A DNA stretch of 64,000 nucleotides from Pasteurellaceae bacterium 15-036681 (GCA_002002485.1 MQVI01000007.1:1-64000), one strand, 5' to 3'; positions 1 through 9,711 are shown, counted from the first letter of the stretch. Numbers and translations: made by a program. Notes: generated from the sequence alone by a model not told the origin.

Positions 1-300
1 TAAATATAATGTTTTAAATTTGTAATCATAAATAATTATGTTAATGAAATGTAACTAATTGATTTATATCAAACCATTTTGTGTAATAAATTAACATTTT
101 TTAAATCTTTTATTCAAAAATGTGATCAATGTAATAATTTTACTATTTTTAATTTGCTTATTTACGAGTAGAATACTTTCTTGACACTTAACTACAAATA
201 TCAATTTATAAAGTTATTTGTGTTAGGTTAGTTTATTAGGGGTGATTGTACTTTAGGGCAATCAAAATTATTCAGGCTTGTATATAAAAAGAGGTTTGAG
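1..300 (+). promoter_or_regulatory. Upstream control region of the cyd operon
   Basis: Very AT-rich non-coding leader of cydA. A perfect FNR-type palindrome TTGAT-N4-ATCAA lies at 59-72. Direct repeats TGTTAAT (39-45) and TGTAACT (50-56), spaced 11 bp, resemble ArcA-P binding repeats; weaker in-phase copies start at 10 and 21. A sigma70-like promoter is TTGACA (181-186) with TTTATA (205-210), 18 bp apart. A ribosome site AAGAGG sits just before the ATG at 301. In E. coli, cydAB is controlled by ArcA and FNR; that the same holds here is inference from these sites. Confidence 0.6.
59..72. promoter_or_regulatory. FNR-box-like palindrome
   Basis: TTGATTTATATCAA matches the FNR consensus TTGATNNNNATCAA at all ten fixed positions. 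It lies about 145 bp before the best predicted cydA start site, so it either represses from a distance or serves an additional promoter closer to it (TAACAT at 92-97 could be a -10 at class II distance). Confidence 0.6.
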
Positions 301-1851
301 ATGTTAGACGTTGTTGAACTCTCACGTTTGCAGTTTGCGTTAACTGCACTCTACCACTTCTTATTTGTACCACTTACATTAGGTCTTTCATTTATTCTTG
401 TTGTAATGGAAACACTTTATGTAACAACGGGCAAAGAAGTGTATAAGGATATGACCAAGTTCTGGGGTAAGTTATTTGGTATTAACTTTGCTCTAGGCGT
501 AACGACAGGGATTACGATGGAATTCCAATTCGGTACTAACTGGTCATATTATTCTCACTATGTTGGTGATATCTTTGGTGCTCCATTAGCGATTGAAGGC
601 TTAATGGCGTTCTTCTTGGAATCAACCTTCATCGGTATTTTCTTCTTCGGTTGGGAACGTTTATCAAAAGGTAAACACTTATTAACCACTTACGCAGTTG
701 CATTTGGTTCTAACTTCTCAGCATTATGGATCTTAGTTGCGAATGGTTGGATGCAATATCCTACAGGTTCTGAATTTAACTTTGAAACAATGCGTATGGA
801 ATTAGTAAGTTTCTCTGAGTTATTCTTAAACCCAGTAGTCCAATCTAAATTCTTACACACTGTATCTGCGGGTTATACCTGTGGCGCTATCTTTGTATTA
901 GGTATCAGTGCTTACTACATCTTAAAAGGTCGCGATTTAGGTTTTGCTCGTCGTTCATTCTCTGTAGGTGCAAGCTTTGGTTTAGTGGCGATCATTTCTG
1001 TATTAGTTATGGGTGATGAATCTGGTTATGAAATCGGTCAAGCTCAACCTGTAAAATTAGCTGCAATGGAAGGTGAATTTGAAACTCACCCAGCACCGGC
1101 TGCTTGGAATGCATTTGTGATTCCAAATACTGCAGAAATGAAAAATGAAACTGCAATTTCTATTCCTTATGCGGCAGGTATCATTGCAACACGTTCTTTA
1201 GATAAAGAAATTAAAGGTTTAAAAGATCTTCGTGTTGAAAATGAACAACGTGTTCGTAACGGTATTGTAGCTTATGGCTTATTAGAAAAACTTCGTTCTG
1301 GTAACTATACAGAAGAAGATAAACAAGCATTTAAAGCAGTTCAAAATGATTTAGGTTTTGGTCTACTATTAAAAGTTTATACAGACAAAGTTGTTGATGC
1401 AACTGAAGAGCAAATTGCGAAAGCAGCACAAGATACTATTCCAAATGTTGGCCCAACATTCTGGTCATTCCGTATCATGATGATTGCTGGTGGCTTAATG
1501 CTTGTCTTAATTATTGCAGCATTTGTACAAAATGCACGTGGTACAGTTGGAACTCGCCCAATGTTATTAAAAGCATTGTTATGGGGTATTCCATTACCGT
1601 GGATTGCAATCGAAAGTGGTTGGTTCTTAGCAGAATATGGTCGTCAACCATGGGCTGTATATAATGTATTACCAACAGGCGTAGCAAACTCATCATTAAC
1701 CACTGCAGATCTTTGGGTCTCAATTGGTTTAATCTGTGGTTTATACACAATCTTCTTAGTTGTAGAGATGTATTTAATGTTCAAATATGGTCGTTTAGGT
1801 CCAAGTTCATTAAAAACAGGTCGCTACCACTTCGAGCAATCTGCGAAATAA
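301..1851 (+). CDS. cydA: Cytochrome bd ubiquinol oxidase subunit I
   Basis: Haem-bearing subunit of the high-affinity terminal oxidase that oxidises quinol and reduces oxygen to water at the inner membrane. The 516 residues fit the family. Visible marks: multiple membrane helices, the N-terminal LYHFLFVPL stretch with the conserved His that ligates haem, [10 protein letters not shown] with a second conserved His, and a long hydrophilic Q-loop (about residues 245-385) beginning GYEIGQAQP that binds quinol. The long loop marks the E. coli-like subclass. First gene of cydABX-ybgE; the start has AAGAGG upstream and cydB follows after 13 bp. Confidence 0.97.
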   Translation: MLDVVELSRLQFALTALYHFLFVPLTLGLSFILVVMETLYVTTGKEVYKDMTKFWGKLFGINFALGVTTGITMEFQFGTNWSYYSHYVGDIFGAPLAIEGLMAFFLESTFIGIFFFGWERLSKGKHLLTTYAVAFGSNFSALWILVANGWMQYPTGSEFNFETMRMELVSFSELFLNPVVQSKFLHTVSAGYTCGAIFVLGISAYYILKGRDLGFARRSFSVGASFGLVAIISVLVMGDESGYEIGQAQPVKLAAMEGEFETHPAPAAWNAFVIPNTAEMKNETAISIPYAAGIIATRSLDKEIKGLKDLRVENEQRVRNGIVAYGLLEKLRSGNYTEEDKQAFKAVQNDLGFGLLLKVYTDKVVDATEEQIAKAAQDTIPNVGPTFWSFRIMMIAGGLMLVLIIAAFVQNARGTVGTRPMLLKALLWGIPLPWIAIESGWFLAEYGRQPWAVYNVLPTGVANSSLTTADLWVSIGLICGLYTIFLVVEMYLMFKYGRLGPSSLKTGRYHFEQSAK

Positions 1852-1864
1852 GTAGGAGTTAATT

Positions 1865-3013
1865 ATGTTAGATTATGAAGTTCTACGCTTTATTTGGTGG
1901 ATTTTAATTGGCGTATTATTAATTGGTTTTGCAATTACTGATGGTTTTGATATGGGTGTAATCACTCTATTACCAGTGGTAGGTAAAAGCAATGTTGAAC
2001 GCCGTGTAATGATCAACTCAATTGCTCCACACTGGGATGGTAACCAAGTTTGGTTATTAACAGCAGGTGGTGCGATCTTTGCTGCATGGCCGACAGTTTA
2101 TGCTGCGTCATTCTCTGGTTTCTATCTCGCAATGGTATTGGTTTTAGCAGCGTTATTCTTCCGTCCAGTAGGCTTTGAATACCGTGCAAAAATCGATGAT
2201 CCAAAATGGCGTAATGCTTGGGACTGGGGTTTATTTGCAGGTGGTTTCGTTCCGTCATTAGTATTTGGTGTGGCATTCGGTAACTTATTACAAGGTGTAC
2301 CATTCCACTTCAATGAGTTAAACCAAGTAACTTACGAAGGTTCAACCCTTTGGAAATTATTAGGCTTATTAAATCCATTCGCATTATTATGCGGTGTGGT
2401 AAGCTTAATGATGTTAACTACTCAAGGTGCAACTTGGTTACAAATGAAAACTACTGGTGACTTACGTAACCGCGTTCGTGCAGTGGCACAAGTAACAGCA
2501 TTAGTAACAATTGGTGCATTTGTATTAGCTGGTGTATGGGCATACTTCAAAGAAGGTTTTGTATTAACTAGCCAATTAGATCACAATGCAGCATCTGCAT
2601 TAAAAGATAAAACAGTTGTGTTAGAAAGCGGTGCTCTGTTTAAAAACTACATGGAAATGCCAGTATTATGGGTAATTCCAGCATTAGCAATCGTTGGTGC
2701 ATTAGGTACAATTGCAAGCTCTAAAGCGAATCGCTCTGGTTTTGCATTCCTATCATCATCAATTATGATTGCAGGTGTGATCTTAACTGCAGGTGTTGCA
2801 TTATTCCCATTCGTAATGCCATCAATTACTCACCCAAATATGAGCTTAACAATGTGGGATGCGACAGCAAGTGAATATACATTAACTGTAATGTTTATTG
2901 TTGCTTGTATCTTTGTTCCAATTGTACTTGCTTACACACTTTGGACTTACTTCAAAATGTTTGGTCGTCTTGACGCTAAATATATTGAAGAGAAAAGCGC
3001 AAGCTTATACTAA
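1865..3013 (+). CDS. cydB: Cytochrome bd ubiquinol oxidase subunit II
   Basis: Second structural subunit of the bd oxidase, a polytopic inner-membrane protein. At 382 residues it is close to the E. coli length. The N-terminal GFAITDGFDMGV and the following SIAPHWDGNQVWLL segments are hallmark CydB sequence. It starts 13 bp after cydA behind AGTAGGAGT and is followed after 11 bp by cydX, so the genes are almost certainly co-transcribed. Confidence 0.97.
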   Translation: MLDYEVLRFIWWILIGVLLIGFAITDGFDMGVITLLPVVGKSNVERRVMINSIAPHWDGNQVWLLTAGGAIFAAWPTVYAASFSGFYLAMVLVLAALFFRPVGFEYRAKIDDPKWRNAWDWGLFAGGFVPSLVFGVAFGNLLQGVPFHFNELNQVTYEGSTLWKLLGLLNPFALLCGVVSLMMLTTQGATWLQMKTTGDLRNRVRAVAQVTALVTIGAFVLAGVWAYFKEGFVLTSQLDHNAASALKDKTVVLESGALFKNYMEMPVLWVIPALAIVGALGTIASSKANRSGFAFLSSSIMIAGVILTAGVALFPFVMPSITHPNMSLTMWDATASEYTLTVMFIVACIFVPIVLAYTLWTYFKMFGRLDAKYIEEKSASLY

Positions 3014-3024
3014 GGAGAACCATT

Positions 3025-3123
3025 ATGTTTTATGTAACTTGGGTATTAGGTGTTCTGCTTGCAATTCTATTCGCAACAGTGATTACTGTTAGCATTGAAA
3101 AAACAGGTAAATTTGACGAATAG
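3025..3123 (+). CDS. cydX: Cytochrome bd small subunit CydX
   Basis: A 32-residue protein (MFYVTWVLG... ending KTGKFDE) with one hydrophobic helix, placed exactly where cydX (ybgT) lies in other gammaproteobacteria, between cydB and ybgE. A TAAGGAGAA ribosome site precedes the ATG. CydX binds the CydAB complex and stabilises its haems. The aromatic start, the W-x-LG segment and the acidic-tailed C terminus agree with E. coli CydX (37 residues). Easily missed by length-filtered gene finders. Confidence 0.92.
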   Translation: MFYVTWVLGVLLAILFATVITVSIEKTGKFDE

Positions 3124-3132
3124 GTCAGTAGA

Positions 3133-3420
3133 ATGATTAATTCACTCTATGAACTTACAAAAAAGGGCTGGTTAACGGCCCTTTCTTTTATTTTTGCAAG
3201 CGGTATGTTTGGTTTGATTATTTTCAAATCAACGCTTTTTGCACAGTATTTTGGTGGGAAAATACCTTATCTTGCTTTATTAGTATTATATGCTATGGCC
3301 ATTTTATGGATTCATGGCGTAGGTTTTGAAATTAGAAAAACTGTCTGGAAAGTGGTTTTTATGCCGTTAGTAGGATATCTGATTTTAATACCAAGTATTT
3401 TAATACTGCTAAGTGCTTAA
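3133..3420 (+). CDS. ybgE: Cyd operon protein YbgE
   Basis: A 95-residue protein with about three hydrophobic segments, fourth in the cyd operon and 9 bp after cydX. Position, size and membrane character match YbgE, a conserved cyd-operon companion without a settled biochemical role. A strong hairpin terminator follows directly, closing the operon. Confidence 0.85.
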   Translation: MINSLYELTKKGWLTALSFIFASGMFGLIIFKSTLFAQYFGGKIPYLALLVLYAMAILWIHGVGFEIRKTVWKVVFMPLVGYLILIPSILILLSA

Positions 3421-3425
3421 TTGTT

Positions 3426-3449
3426 AGGGCTACATTTGTAGCCCTTTTT
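3426..3449 (+). terminator. Rho-independent terminator of cydABX-ybgE
   Basis: AGGGCTAC (3426-3433), a 4-nt loop, and GTAGCCCT (3438-3445), followed by a T-rich tail. Confidence 0.85.
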
Positions 3450-3512
3450 CTTGCCAATTATTTAAACAATTACTATTATAACTTCTATATTTATTACCGA
3501 AATAATAAAACT

Positions 3513-4805
3513 ATGCCATTAAAAATGATGCCCGAGAATGTTGAGCAATTGAATGACACTTTAGCCAGGTTTGCGAAAGAGGTGCGTTATGCTATAGATA
3601 CACATGACTATGAGTTAGCAAAAGATATTTTACTCACTAAGGTCTTGAAAGCAGCTCCCAACCATCCGATTGCATTAGATGATCTTGCTTTTGTTGAATC
3701 CAAATTAAATAATCATGATGTTGCTTATGGTCATTTAATGACAGCGTTAAGATATAGTGTGCCAAATACGCCATCAGAAATTTATGATTCCCTTGCTGGT
3801 GTATGTGCCAAAATGCACCGTTATGAAGAGAGTCGTTATTATGGTCGTCTTTCTATTCGTACTAAGAAAATTGAAGTAGAAAAATTAAATCCTCAAAAGA
3901 TGGTAATTCCTAATATCATTCCACCGGGTTTAAGTAGTGATAAAAGTAAAAATATAATCAGTTATTCTTTATTTGGTTGCTTGCCACGTTACTGTGAAAC
4001 GGCTGTGATCAACACGCAATTAGCCAAAGAAATCTATCCTGAATGGACTTGCCGCTTTTATATTGATGAAACGGTACCAGCAGAAATTGTGAGCCGTTTA
4101 CGAAATAACGGCGCTCAAGTTATTTATGTTGATGAAGAACAACGCAAAATTTCAGGATTATTTTGGCGTTTTTATGTTTTTGATGATGAAAATGTGCAAT
4201 GTTTTGTTATTCGCGATGCAGATTCACTTTTATCGTATAAAGAAAAAGCTGCTGTAGATGAATGGTTAAAATCTGGGAAATGGTTTCATATCATGCGTGA
4301 TGCTTATAATCATTCAGAGCTAATTCTTGCTGGGATGTGGGGCGGCTATCGGGGGGGGCTACAAAATATGCAAGATATTGTGAAAGAACATTTTGCACAG
4401 ATTAAAGTGTTTAATAAAACCATTGATCAAGTATTCCTCCGTCAAATTATTTGGCCAACAGTTCAGCAGAGTGTTTTGGTACACGATAATTTTATGCTAG
4501 ATCCAGAAAGTAAAGTCTATCCAGAATATTCGCTTTCGGATCTTGAAAAAATTCCTTATTTTCATATCGGTATGATCGACTCAGGGATTAAAACGACTCG
4601 CTTTTTTATTGAGCATGATGATGTTCGAAAAGTACGTTGGTTTTTAAAAGATGAGCAGGACAAAGAAGTCTGTTCTTATGTGAGTGATGTTGAGAAAGAT
4701 GAAAAAACTGGTGAAAGTGTAATCGTTTTAAACCTTCCTTATCAATATAGTATGCAAATTAATGAGGGAAAATGGCACTTTACCTTCACTATTTTAGAAA
4801 AATAG
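3513..4805 (+). CDS. TPR-containing putative glycosyltransferase-like protein
   Basis: I do not recognise a named gene. The 430-residue product appears to have three parts: an N-terminal helical region with TPR-like spacing (about residues 20-115, e.g. ALDDLAFVESKLNNHDVA); a central alpha/beta region (about 145-340) with FGCLPRYCETAVIN and CFVIRDADSL, which looks like a GT-A acidic metal-binding motif; and a C-terminal beta-rich tail. No signal peptide is seen. It is monocistronic between two terminators. The start is uncertain because there is no clear ribosome site, and ATGs at 3525 and 3528 are alternatives. A G8 run at 4351-4358 lies inside the frame. Sugar transfer is inferred only from the motif. 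Confidence 0.55.
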   Translation: MPLKMMPENVEQLNDTLARFAKEVRYAIDTHDYELAKDILLTKVLKAAPNHPIALDDLAFVESKLNNHDVAYGHLMTALRYSVPNTPSEIYDSLAGVCAKMHRYEESRYYGRLSIRTKKIEVEKLNPQKMVIPNIIPPGLSSDKSKNIISYSLFGCLPRYCETAVINTQLAKEIYPEWTCRFYIDETVPAEIVSRLRNNGAQVIYVDEEQRKISGLFWRFYVFDDENVQCFVIRDADSLLSYKEKAAVDEWLKSGKWFHIMRDAYNHSELILAGMWGGYRGGLQNMQDIVKEHFAQIKVFNKTIDQVFLRQIIWPTVQQSVLVHDNFMLDPESKVYPEYSLSDLEKIPYFHIGMIDSGIKTTRFFIEHDDVRKVRWFLKDEQDKEVCSYVSDVEKDEKTGESVIVLNLPYQYSMQINEGKWHFTFTILEK

Positions 4806-4867
4806 CGACACTTACGTAAAAACACTTGCAGAAGTTTCTGGCTCTCTCTAAAATAGCAAGGACTGTG

Positions 4868-4890
4868 CGCCTAATTTTTGGGCGTTTTTC
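4868..4890 (+). terminator. Terminator-like hairpin before ybgC
   Basis: CGCCTA (4868-4873) pairs with TGGGCG (4879-4884, one G-T pair) and is followed by TTTTTC. It separates the TPR/glycosyltransferase-like gene from the tol-pal operon. Confidence 0.6.
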
Positions 4891-4917
4891 ATTTTCAAGA
4901 ATAAAATGGAATGAATC

Positions 4918-5307
4918 ATGGATTTTCCTGTCAGAGTTTACTACGAAGATACGGATGCGGGTGGTATTGTTTATCACGCGCGTTATTTGCATTTCTTCGA
5001 AAGAGCAAGAACAGAGTATCTGCGTAAATTTAATTTTTCTCAGCAATCGTTATTAGAGGAAAGAGAGTTAGCTTTTCCTGTAAGAAAAATTGAGATAGAT
5101 TATAAAATACCCGCTCGTTTAGATGATTTGTTGAATGTTGAAACAGTTATTCGTGAATTAAAAGGTGCGAAAATCATATTTGAACAACGTCTATGGCGTG
5201 ATGCAGAATGTTTAAGTGAGGCTATAGTGACATGTGTGAGTGTTAATATGGCGAAAATGAAACCTGTAGCAGTTCCTGATGATATTAAGCAGGCATTTGG
5301 TGCATAA
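4918..5307 (+). CDS. ybgC: Acyl-CoA thioesterase YbgC, tol-pal associated
   Basis: Hotdog-fold thioesterase of 129 residues. The N-terminal VRVYYEDTDAGGIVYHARYL carries the catalytic Asp of the 4-hydroxybenzoyl-CoA thioesterase-like family, and RARTEYLR follows as in E. coli YbgC. It hydrolyses short-chain or acyl-carrier-bound acyl thioesters and is linked to phospholipid metabolism. It is first in the tol-pal cluster, 30 bp before tolQ. The ATG at 4918 gives the expected N terminus. Confidence 0.93.
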   Translation: MDFPVRVYYEDTDAGGIVYHARYLHFFERARTEYLRKFNFSQQSLLEERELAFPVRKIEIDYKIPARLDDLLNVETVIRELKGAKIIFEQRLWRDAECLSEAIVTCVSVNMAKMKPVAVPDDIKQAFGA

Positions 5308-5337
5308 ATTTGTATTTTTATTTGGAGTTTATTTTAA

Positions 5338-6018
5338 ATGGCAACTGAATTTAATTTAGTTTCATTATTTATGGAAGCAAGTATTGTTGTTAAGCTTGTT
5401 ATCCTTATTTTAATTGCATTTTCAGTATTATCTTGGGCTGTTATTATTCAGCGTAGTGGTGTATTAACTAAGGCAAAGAAAGACTCTTTAGCATTTGAAG
5501 ATCGTTTCTGGTCTGGCGAAGATCTACACCGTTTACATGAAGGTTTAGAAAATAAACGTGAAGCATTAAGCGGTTCAGAACAGATTTTCTATGTAGGTTT
5601 CAAAGAATTTACTCGCTTACAGCAAGCAAATCCAGATTCACCAGAATCAACAATCCAAGGTTCTAGCCGTGCGATGAATCTTGCATTAAACCGTGAGGTT
5701 GAAGGTTTAGAAAATTATATTCCATTCTTAGGTACGGTAGGTTCAATTAGTCCGTATATCGGTTTATTTGGTACAGTTTGGGGTATTATGCATTCATTTA
5801 TGGGACTAAGTGCAGTTAAACAAGCAACATTACAATCAGTTGCACCGGGTATTGCAGAAGCTCTGATCGCAACAGCAATAGGTTTGTTTGCAGCAATTCC
5901 GGCAGTAATGGCTTATAACCGCTTAAATTTACGTGTAAATAAATTAGAACAAAGCTATGTGAACTTTATTGATGAGTTTACGACGATCTTACATCGTCAG
6001 GCTTTTGCGAAAAAGTAA
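5338..6018 (+). CDS. tolQ: Tol-Pal system proton channel TolQ
   Basis: Inner-membrane MotA/ExbB-family subunit (226 residues) of the TolQRA motor that uses proton-motive force to drive outer-membrane constriction at division. One N-terminal helix (about 15-37), a cytoplasmic loop, then two helices near 125-200, including [20 protein letters not shown], the conserved family core. TTTGGAGT precedes the ATG. A perfect hairpin lies between tolQ and tolR. Confidence 0.96.
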   Translation: MATEFNLVSLFMEASIVVKLVILILIAFSVLSWAVIIQRSGVLTKAKKDSLAFEDRFWSGEDLHRLHEGLENKREALSGSEQIFYVGFKEFTRLQQANPDSPESTIQGSSRAMNLALNREVEGLENYIPFLGTVGSISPYIGLFGTVWGIMHSFMGLSAVKQATLQSVAPGIAEALIATAIGLFAAIPAVMAYNRLNLRVNKLEQSYVNFIDEFTTILHRQAFAKK

Positions 6019-6033
6019 TTGTAAAATGAATAG

Positions 6034-6058
6034 AAGCTCTTACCGTCTGTAAGAGCTT
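6034..6058 (+). promoter_or_regulatory. Intra-operon hairpin between tolQ and tolR
   Basis: AAGCTCTTAC (6034-6043) and GTAAGAGCTT (6049-6058) form a perfect 10-bp stem with a 5-nt loop, followed by only a short T-rich stretch. It may be an attenuator or an mRNA stabiliser separating tolQ from tolR. Confidence 0.55.
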
Positions 6059-6089
6059 TAATCCCTTAAATAAGAGTAAAGAGGAATAT

Positions 6090-6530
6090 ATGTCTTACCG
6101 TCGTAGTAAACGTAACGACATTAAATCGGAAATCAACATCGTTCCTTTTCTTGACGTGTTATTGGTATTGTTATTAATTTTTATGGCAACAGCACCAATC
6201 ATCAGTCAGAGTGTTCAGGTTGATTTACCAGAAGAGCGTCATAGCCAATCTGTATCAAATGAAGATAAAACGCCTGTTATTTTAGAAATCTCGGGTGTGA
6301 GTGCGTATAAATTAAAAATTGAAGGCAACTATATCCAAAGCAATGCAACTGAAAGTTTAACGGAAGAAGATGTTGTTATGTATGCCGCTGAAGCATTTCA
6401 AAAAGATAATAACACATTATTCTTAGTTGCAGGGGGTAAAGATGTACCTTATGAAGAAGTCATGAAAGGTATTTCTCTCTTAAAAGACGCAGGCATTAAA
6501 TCCGTTGGTTTAATGACTGAAGGTAAATAA
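6090..6530 (+). CDS. tolR: Tol-Pal system protein TolR
   Basis: ExbD/TolR-family protein of 146 residues. The N-terminal cytoplasmic segment and single helix include EINIVPFLDVLLVLLLIFMA, which carries the essential membrane Asp. A periplasmic dimerisation domain follows. It works with TolQ as the stator/ion channel and contacts TolA. AAGAGGAA precedes the start; tolA begins 13 bp after the stop. Confidence 0.95.
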   Translation: MSYRRSKRNDIKSEINIVPFLDVLLVLLLIFMATAPIISQSVQVDLPEERHSQSVSNEDKTPVILEISGVSAYKLKIEGNYIQSNATESLTEEDVVMYAAEAFQKDNNTLFLVAGGKDVPYEEVMKGISLLKDAGIKSVGLMTEGK

Positions 6531-6543
6531 TCAAGGATAATCC

Positions 6544-7887
6544 GTGAAATATCAAAACGATAAATTATCATTAGCGGTTATTGTTTCTGTCCTATTGCAT
6601 TTATTGTTAATCGGCTTGTTATTGCTTGGCTCATTATTTACGAATACTGTTCTACCTTCTTCTGCAGGCGGTAGTGGTGGTGACAGTGAATCTTTTGAAG
6701 CGGTAATGGTGGATACAGGGCAAGTTTCTGCTGAATATGGACGTTTACAAGCTAATAAGCAGGGCGTTAAGCCTAAAGCAGAAGTAGTTCCGGAAACAGA
6801 AGAACCAAAGGAAGCTGAGGATAAACCAACTCCACAGGAAATTGCTCAACAAAAAGCTGAAGAGCAGAAAGCAATTGAAATAGCTCGTCAGCAAAAGCAA
6901 GAAGAGCAACGCTTAAAAGAAGAACAGCGCAAGCAAGAGCAAGCTCAGAAAGAAGAGCAACGTAAACAAGAACTTGCTAAGCAAGAACAAATTAAGCAAC
7001 AACAGCTTAAAAAGCAAGAAGAGGCAACTCAGAAAAAGGCAGCTGAAGCAGCTCGTTTGAAAGCTGATGCAGAAGCTAAACGTTTAGAGGCACTTGCAAA
7101 ACAAGCTGAAGAAGAACGTAAAGCAAAAGAAGAAGCTGAAAAGCAGAAAAAACTTGCTGAGCAGAAGAAGCTTGAAGAGCAAAAACGAGCTGAAGATCAG
7201 AAAAAATTAAAAGCTGAGCAGGATGCGAAGGCTAAAGCCGCAGCTGATGCGAAAGCCAAAGCTGATAAAGAAGCTAAAGAAAAAGCAGCTGCAGAAGCTA
7301 AAACGAAAGCTGATAAAGAAGCTAAAGAAAAAGCTGCCGCAGAGGCTAAGGCCAAGGCAGTAGCTGATGCAAAAGCTAAAGCAGATAAAGAAGCTAAAGA
7401 AAAAGCAGCTGCAGAAGCTAAAGCCAAAGTCGCAGCAGAAGCTAAAGCGAAAGCTGATGCAGCAGCAAAAGCTGAACGTGCTAAAAATAACCAAGCTCTA
7501 GATGACTTCTTAAGTGGTGGAGATATTGGAGGCGGTTCAAGTAAAGGTGGTAACAAAAATACTGCAGGCTCTGCTGGAAGTGGTGGTACTAAAGGTGTTG
7601 GTCAAGGTGGGGCGGATGGTTCTGTTTATGGCCAGCAAATTAAGCGATTAATCCAATCGCGTTACCGTGTTTCCCCAGATTTTGCAGGTAAACAATGTGA
7701 TGTGAAAATTTTCTTAGATCGTGATGGTACTATCAGAAACTATCAAGTTGTTGGTGGTGCTAAGGAAGTGTGTGATGCAGCAGTTAGTGCAATAGTTGCA
7801 ACCAAAAAAGTGCCAGCAGCACCATCTGATGCAGTATACCAACAGTATAAATCACCAACTTTAGATTTTAGTTTAAAAATTAAATAA
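6544..7887 (+). CDS. tolA: Tol-Pal system protein TolA
   Basis: Energy-transducing protein spanning the periplasm (447 residues, GTG start). One N-terminal helix (about 8-30), then a very long Ala/Lys/Glu-rich coiled coil (about 75-320) with repeated units such as [16 protein letters not shown], a Gly/Ser-rich hinge, and a C-terminal globular domain with [13 protein letters not shown] and a second Cys nearby, which fits the conserved disulfide. The C-terminal domain binds TolB/Pal. The repetitive middle is prone to length variation between strains. Confidence 0.95.
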   Translation: MKYQNDKLSLAVIVSVLLHLLLIGLLLLGSLFTNTVLPSSAGGSGGDSESFEAVMVDTGQVSAEYGRLQANKQGVKPKAEVVPETEEPKEAEDKPTPQEIAQQKAEEQKAIEIARQQKQEEQRLKEEQRKQEQAQKEEQRKQELAKQEQIKQQQLKKQEEATQKKAAEAARLKADAEAKRLEALAKQAEEERKAKEEAEKQKKLAEQKKLEEQKRAEDQKKLKAEQDAKAKAAADAKAKADKEAKEKAAAEAKTKADKEAKEKAAAEAKAKAVADAKAKADKEAKEKAAAEAKAKVAAEAKAKADAAAKAERAKNNQALDDFLSGGDIGGGSSKGGNKNTAGSAGSGGTKGVGQGGADGSVYGQQIKRLIQSRYRVSPDFAGKQCDVKIFLDRDGTIRNYQVVGGAKEVCDAAVSAIVATKKVPAAPSDAVYQQYKSPTLDFSLKIK

Positions 7888-7907
7888 TCTTAACTTTAGA
7901 GGTTAAA

Positions 7908-9194
7908 ATGAAATTAGTTTCTCGTTTAACGAGTGTTATTGGTGCATTAGCTTTGCTATTTTCAGTGAAAGCTGTTGCAGAATCAGATGTTCGTATCTCG
8001 ATTGATCAGGGAATTTCAACCGCCCAACCAATCGTAGTAGTACCATTTCAGGCAAATGGTGGTGTACCGGCAGATGTTGCACAGATCGTTTCTGATGATT
8101 TACGTAATAGTGGTAAATTCACTCCTGTTCCACGCTCTCAGTTACCATCTCAGCCAAGTTCAGCTGCAGAGATTGTACCAGATCAGTGGACAAGCTTAGG
8201 CGCAGATAATGTTGTTGTGGGACAAGTTTCCGCAAGTGGTGGTGGTTATAATATTGCTTACCAATTGATTGATGTACTAGGTACTTCAGGTATGGCGGGT
8301 AATGTAATTGCACAGGGATCATTTGTTGTTCCAGCAGCTCAAATTCGTTTAGGTGCGCATACTGTGAGTGATCAAGTTTTTGAAAAATTAACCCAAATTC
8401 GTGGTGCATTTAGAACAAAAATTGCTTATGTAGTACAACGTGGTGTATCATCTTATGAGTTGCGAGTTTCAGATTATGATGGCTTTAATGCTTTCACTGT
8501 GACAACAAGTAAAGAACCTCTGATGTCTCCAGAGTGGTCTCCGGATGGTTCAAAACTTGCTTATGTAACATTTGAAAACAAAAAATCGCAAGTAGTAGTA
8601 CAGGATTTACGTAGTAAGTCACGCAAAGTGGTTGGTTCATTAAAAGGCCACAATGGTGCTCCTTCGTTTTCTCCAGACGGTTCACGTGTTGCATTTGCAT
8701 CGAACCAAGATGGTCTACTAAATATTTATGTGACAGGTGCAAATGGTGGATCACCTCGTCAGTTAACTAGCAATGCTGGTAACAACACTGAACCAAGCTG
8801 GTCTCCAGATGGTGGTACAATTTTATTTACATCAGATAGAGCGGGCTCTCCGCAAGTTTATCAGATGAGTGCATCAGGTGGTGGTGCGAGCCTTATCGGT
8901 GGTAACGGTAGTGGTAAAATCTCCGCAGATGGCAAGAATTTAATCATGGTAGCCGGTGACAAGATCGTAAGACGAGATCTGGCTTCAGGTAGCACGGAAG
9001 TTTTAAGCTCAACGTTTTTAGATGAAAGTCCGAGTATTTCACCAAATGGTACCATGGTTATCTATAGCTCTACCAAAGGTGTGAGCAAAGTGCTACAATT
9101 GGTGTCCGCAGATGGCCGTTTTAAAGCTAATTTGCCGGGAGCAGGTGGACAATATAAATTCCCTGCTTGGTCACCTTATTTGACTAAACAATAA
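7908..9194 (+). CDS. tolB: Tol-Pal system beta-propeller protein TolB
   Basis: Periplasmic protein of 428 residues: a signal peptide (about 1-24, cleaved after AVAES-like sequence), an N-terminal alpha/beta domain, and a six-bladed propeller visible as repeated SPDG motifs ([36 protein letters not shown]). It alternates between binding Pal and TolA. It starts 20 bp after tolA behind TTAGAGG and lies 22 bp before pal. Confidence 0.97.
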   Translation: MKLVSRLTSVIGALALLFSVKAVAESDVRISIDQGISTAQPIVVVPFQANGGVPADVAQIVSDDLRNSGKFTPVPRSQLPSQPSSAAEIVPDQWTSLGADNVVVGQVSASGGGYNIAYQLIDVLGTSGMAGNVIAQGSFVVPAAQIRLGAHTVSDQVFEKLTQIRGAFRTKIAYVVQRGVSSYELRVSDYDGFNAFTVTTSKEPLMSPEWSPDGSKLAYVTFENKKSQVVVQDLRSKSRKVVGSLKGHNGAPSFSPDGSRVAFASNQDGLLNIYVTGANGGSPRQLTSNAGNNTEPSWSPDGGTILFTSDRAGSPQVYQMSASGGGASLIGGNGSGKISADGKNLIMVAGDKIVRRDLASGSTEVLSSTFLDESPSISPNGTMVIYSSTKGVSKVLQLVSADGRFKANLPGAGGQYKFPAWSPYLTKQ

Positions 9195-9216
9195 AAATCT
9201 TTTTTGGAGAAAAAAA

Positions 9217-9684
9217 ATGAAAAAACTAGCTAAAGTTTTAATGATCGCGGCACCAGCTTTCGTTTTAGCAGCGTGTAGCAGCTCAAACGATACAGCAAAT
9301 GCAAACGCTAATGCAGCAGATGTTGCAGGCCAAACATTTGGTGGTATGTCTGTTCAAGATTTACAAACTCGTTATAACACTGTGTACTTCGGTTTCGACC
9401 GTTATGCAGTTGAAGGCGAGTACCGCACTTTATTAGATGCACATGCTCAATACTTAGCAGCTTCACAAGGTAACGTAACTGTAGCAGGTCACGCTGATGA
9501 ACGTGGTACCCCAGAGTACAACATCGCATTAGGTCAACGTCGTGCAGATGCAGTTAAAGGTTACTTAGCTGAGAAAGGCGCTAACAATGTAGCAACAGTT
9601 TCTTACGGTGAAGAAAAACCAGCAGTATTAGGTCACACAGAAGCTGACTACGCTAAAAACCGTCGTGCAGTGTTAGAATACTAA
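9217..9684 (+). CDS. pal: Peptidoglycan-associated lipoprotein Pal (P6-type)
   Basis: Outer-membrane lipoprotein of 155 residues. The signal peptide ends in the lipobox VLAAC, so Cys20 is lipidated. The C-terminal OmpA-like domain binds diaminopimelate in peptidoglycan ([33 protein letters not shown]). It anchors the outer membrane together with TolB. A strong terminator follows; no cpoB (ybgF) gene comes after it, unlike the E. coli operon. Confidence 0.97.
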   Translation: MKKLAKVLMIAAPAFVLAACSSSNDTANANANAADVAGQTFGGMSVQDLQTRYNTVYFGFDRYAVEGEYRTLLDAHAQYLAASQGNVTVAGHADERGTPEYNIALGQRRADAVKGYLAEKGANNVATVSYGEEKPAVLGHTEADYAKNRRAVLEY

Positions 9685-9711
9685 TTATTAGTTTTAAAAC
9701 TGATAAAATTA

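Noticed and set aside
7197-7556. Long minus-strand open frame inside tolA
   Set aside because: It mirrors the Ala/Lys/Glu coiled-coil repeats; composition alone keeps it open, and no ribosome site or family is seen.
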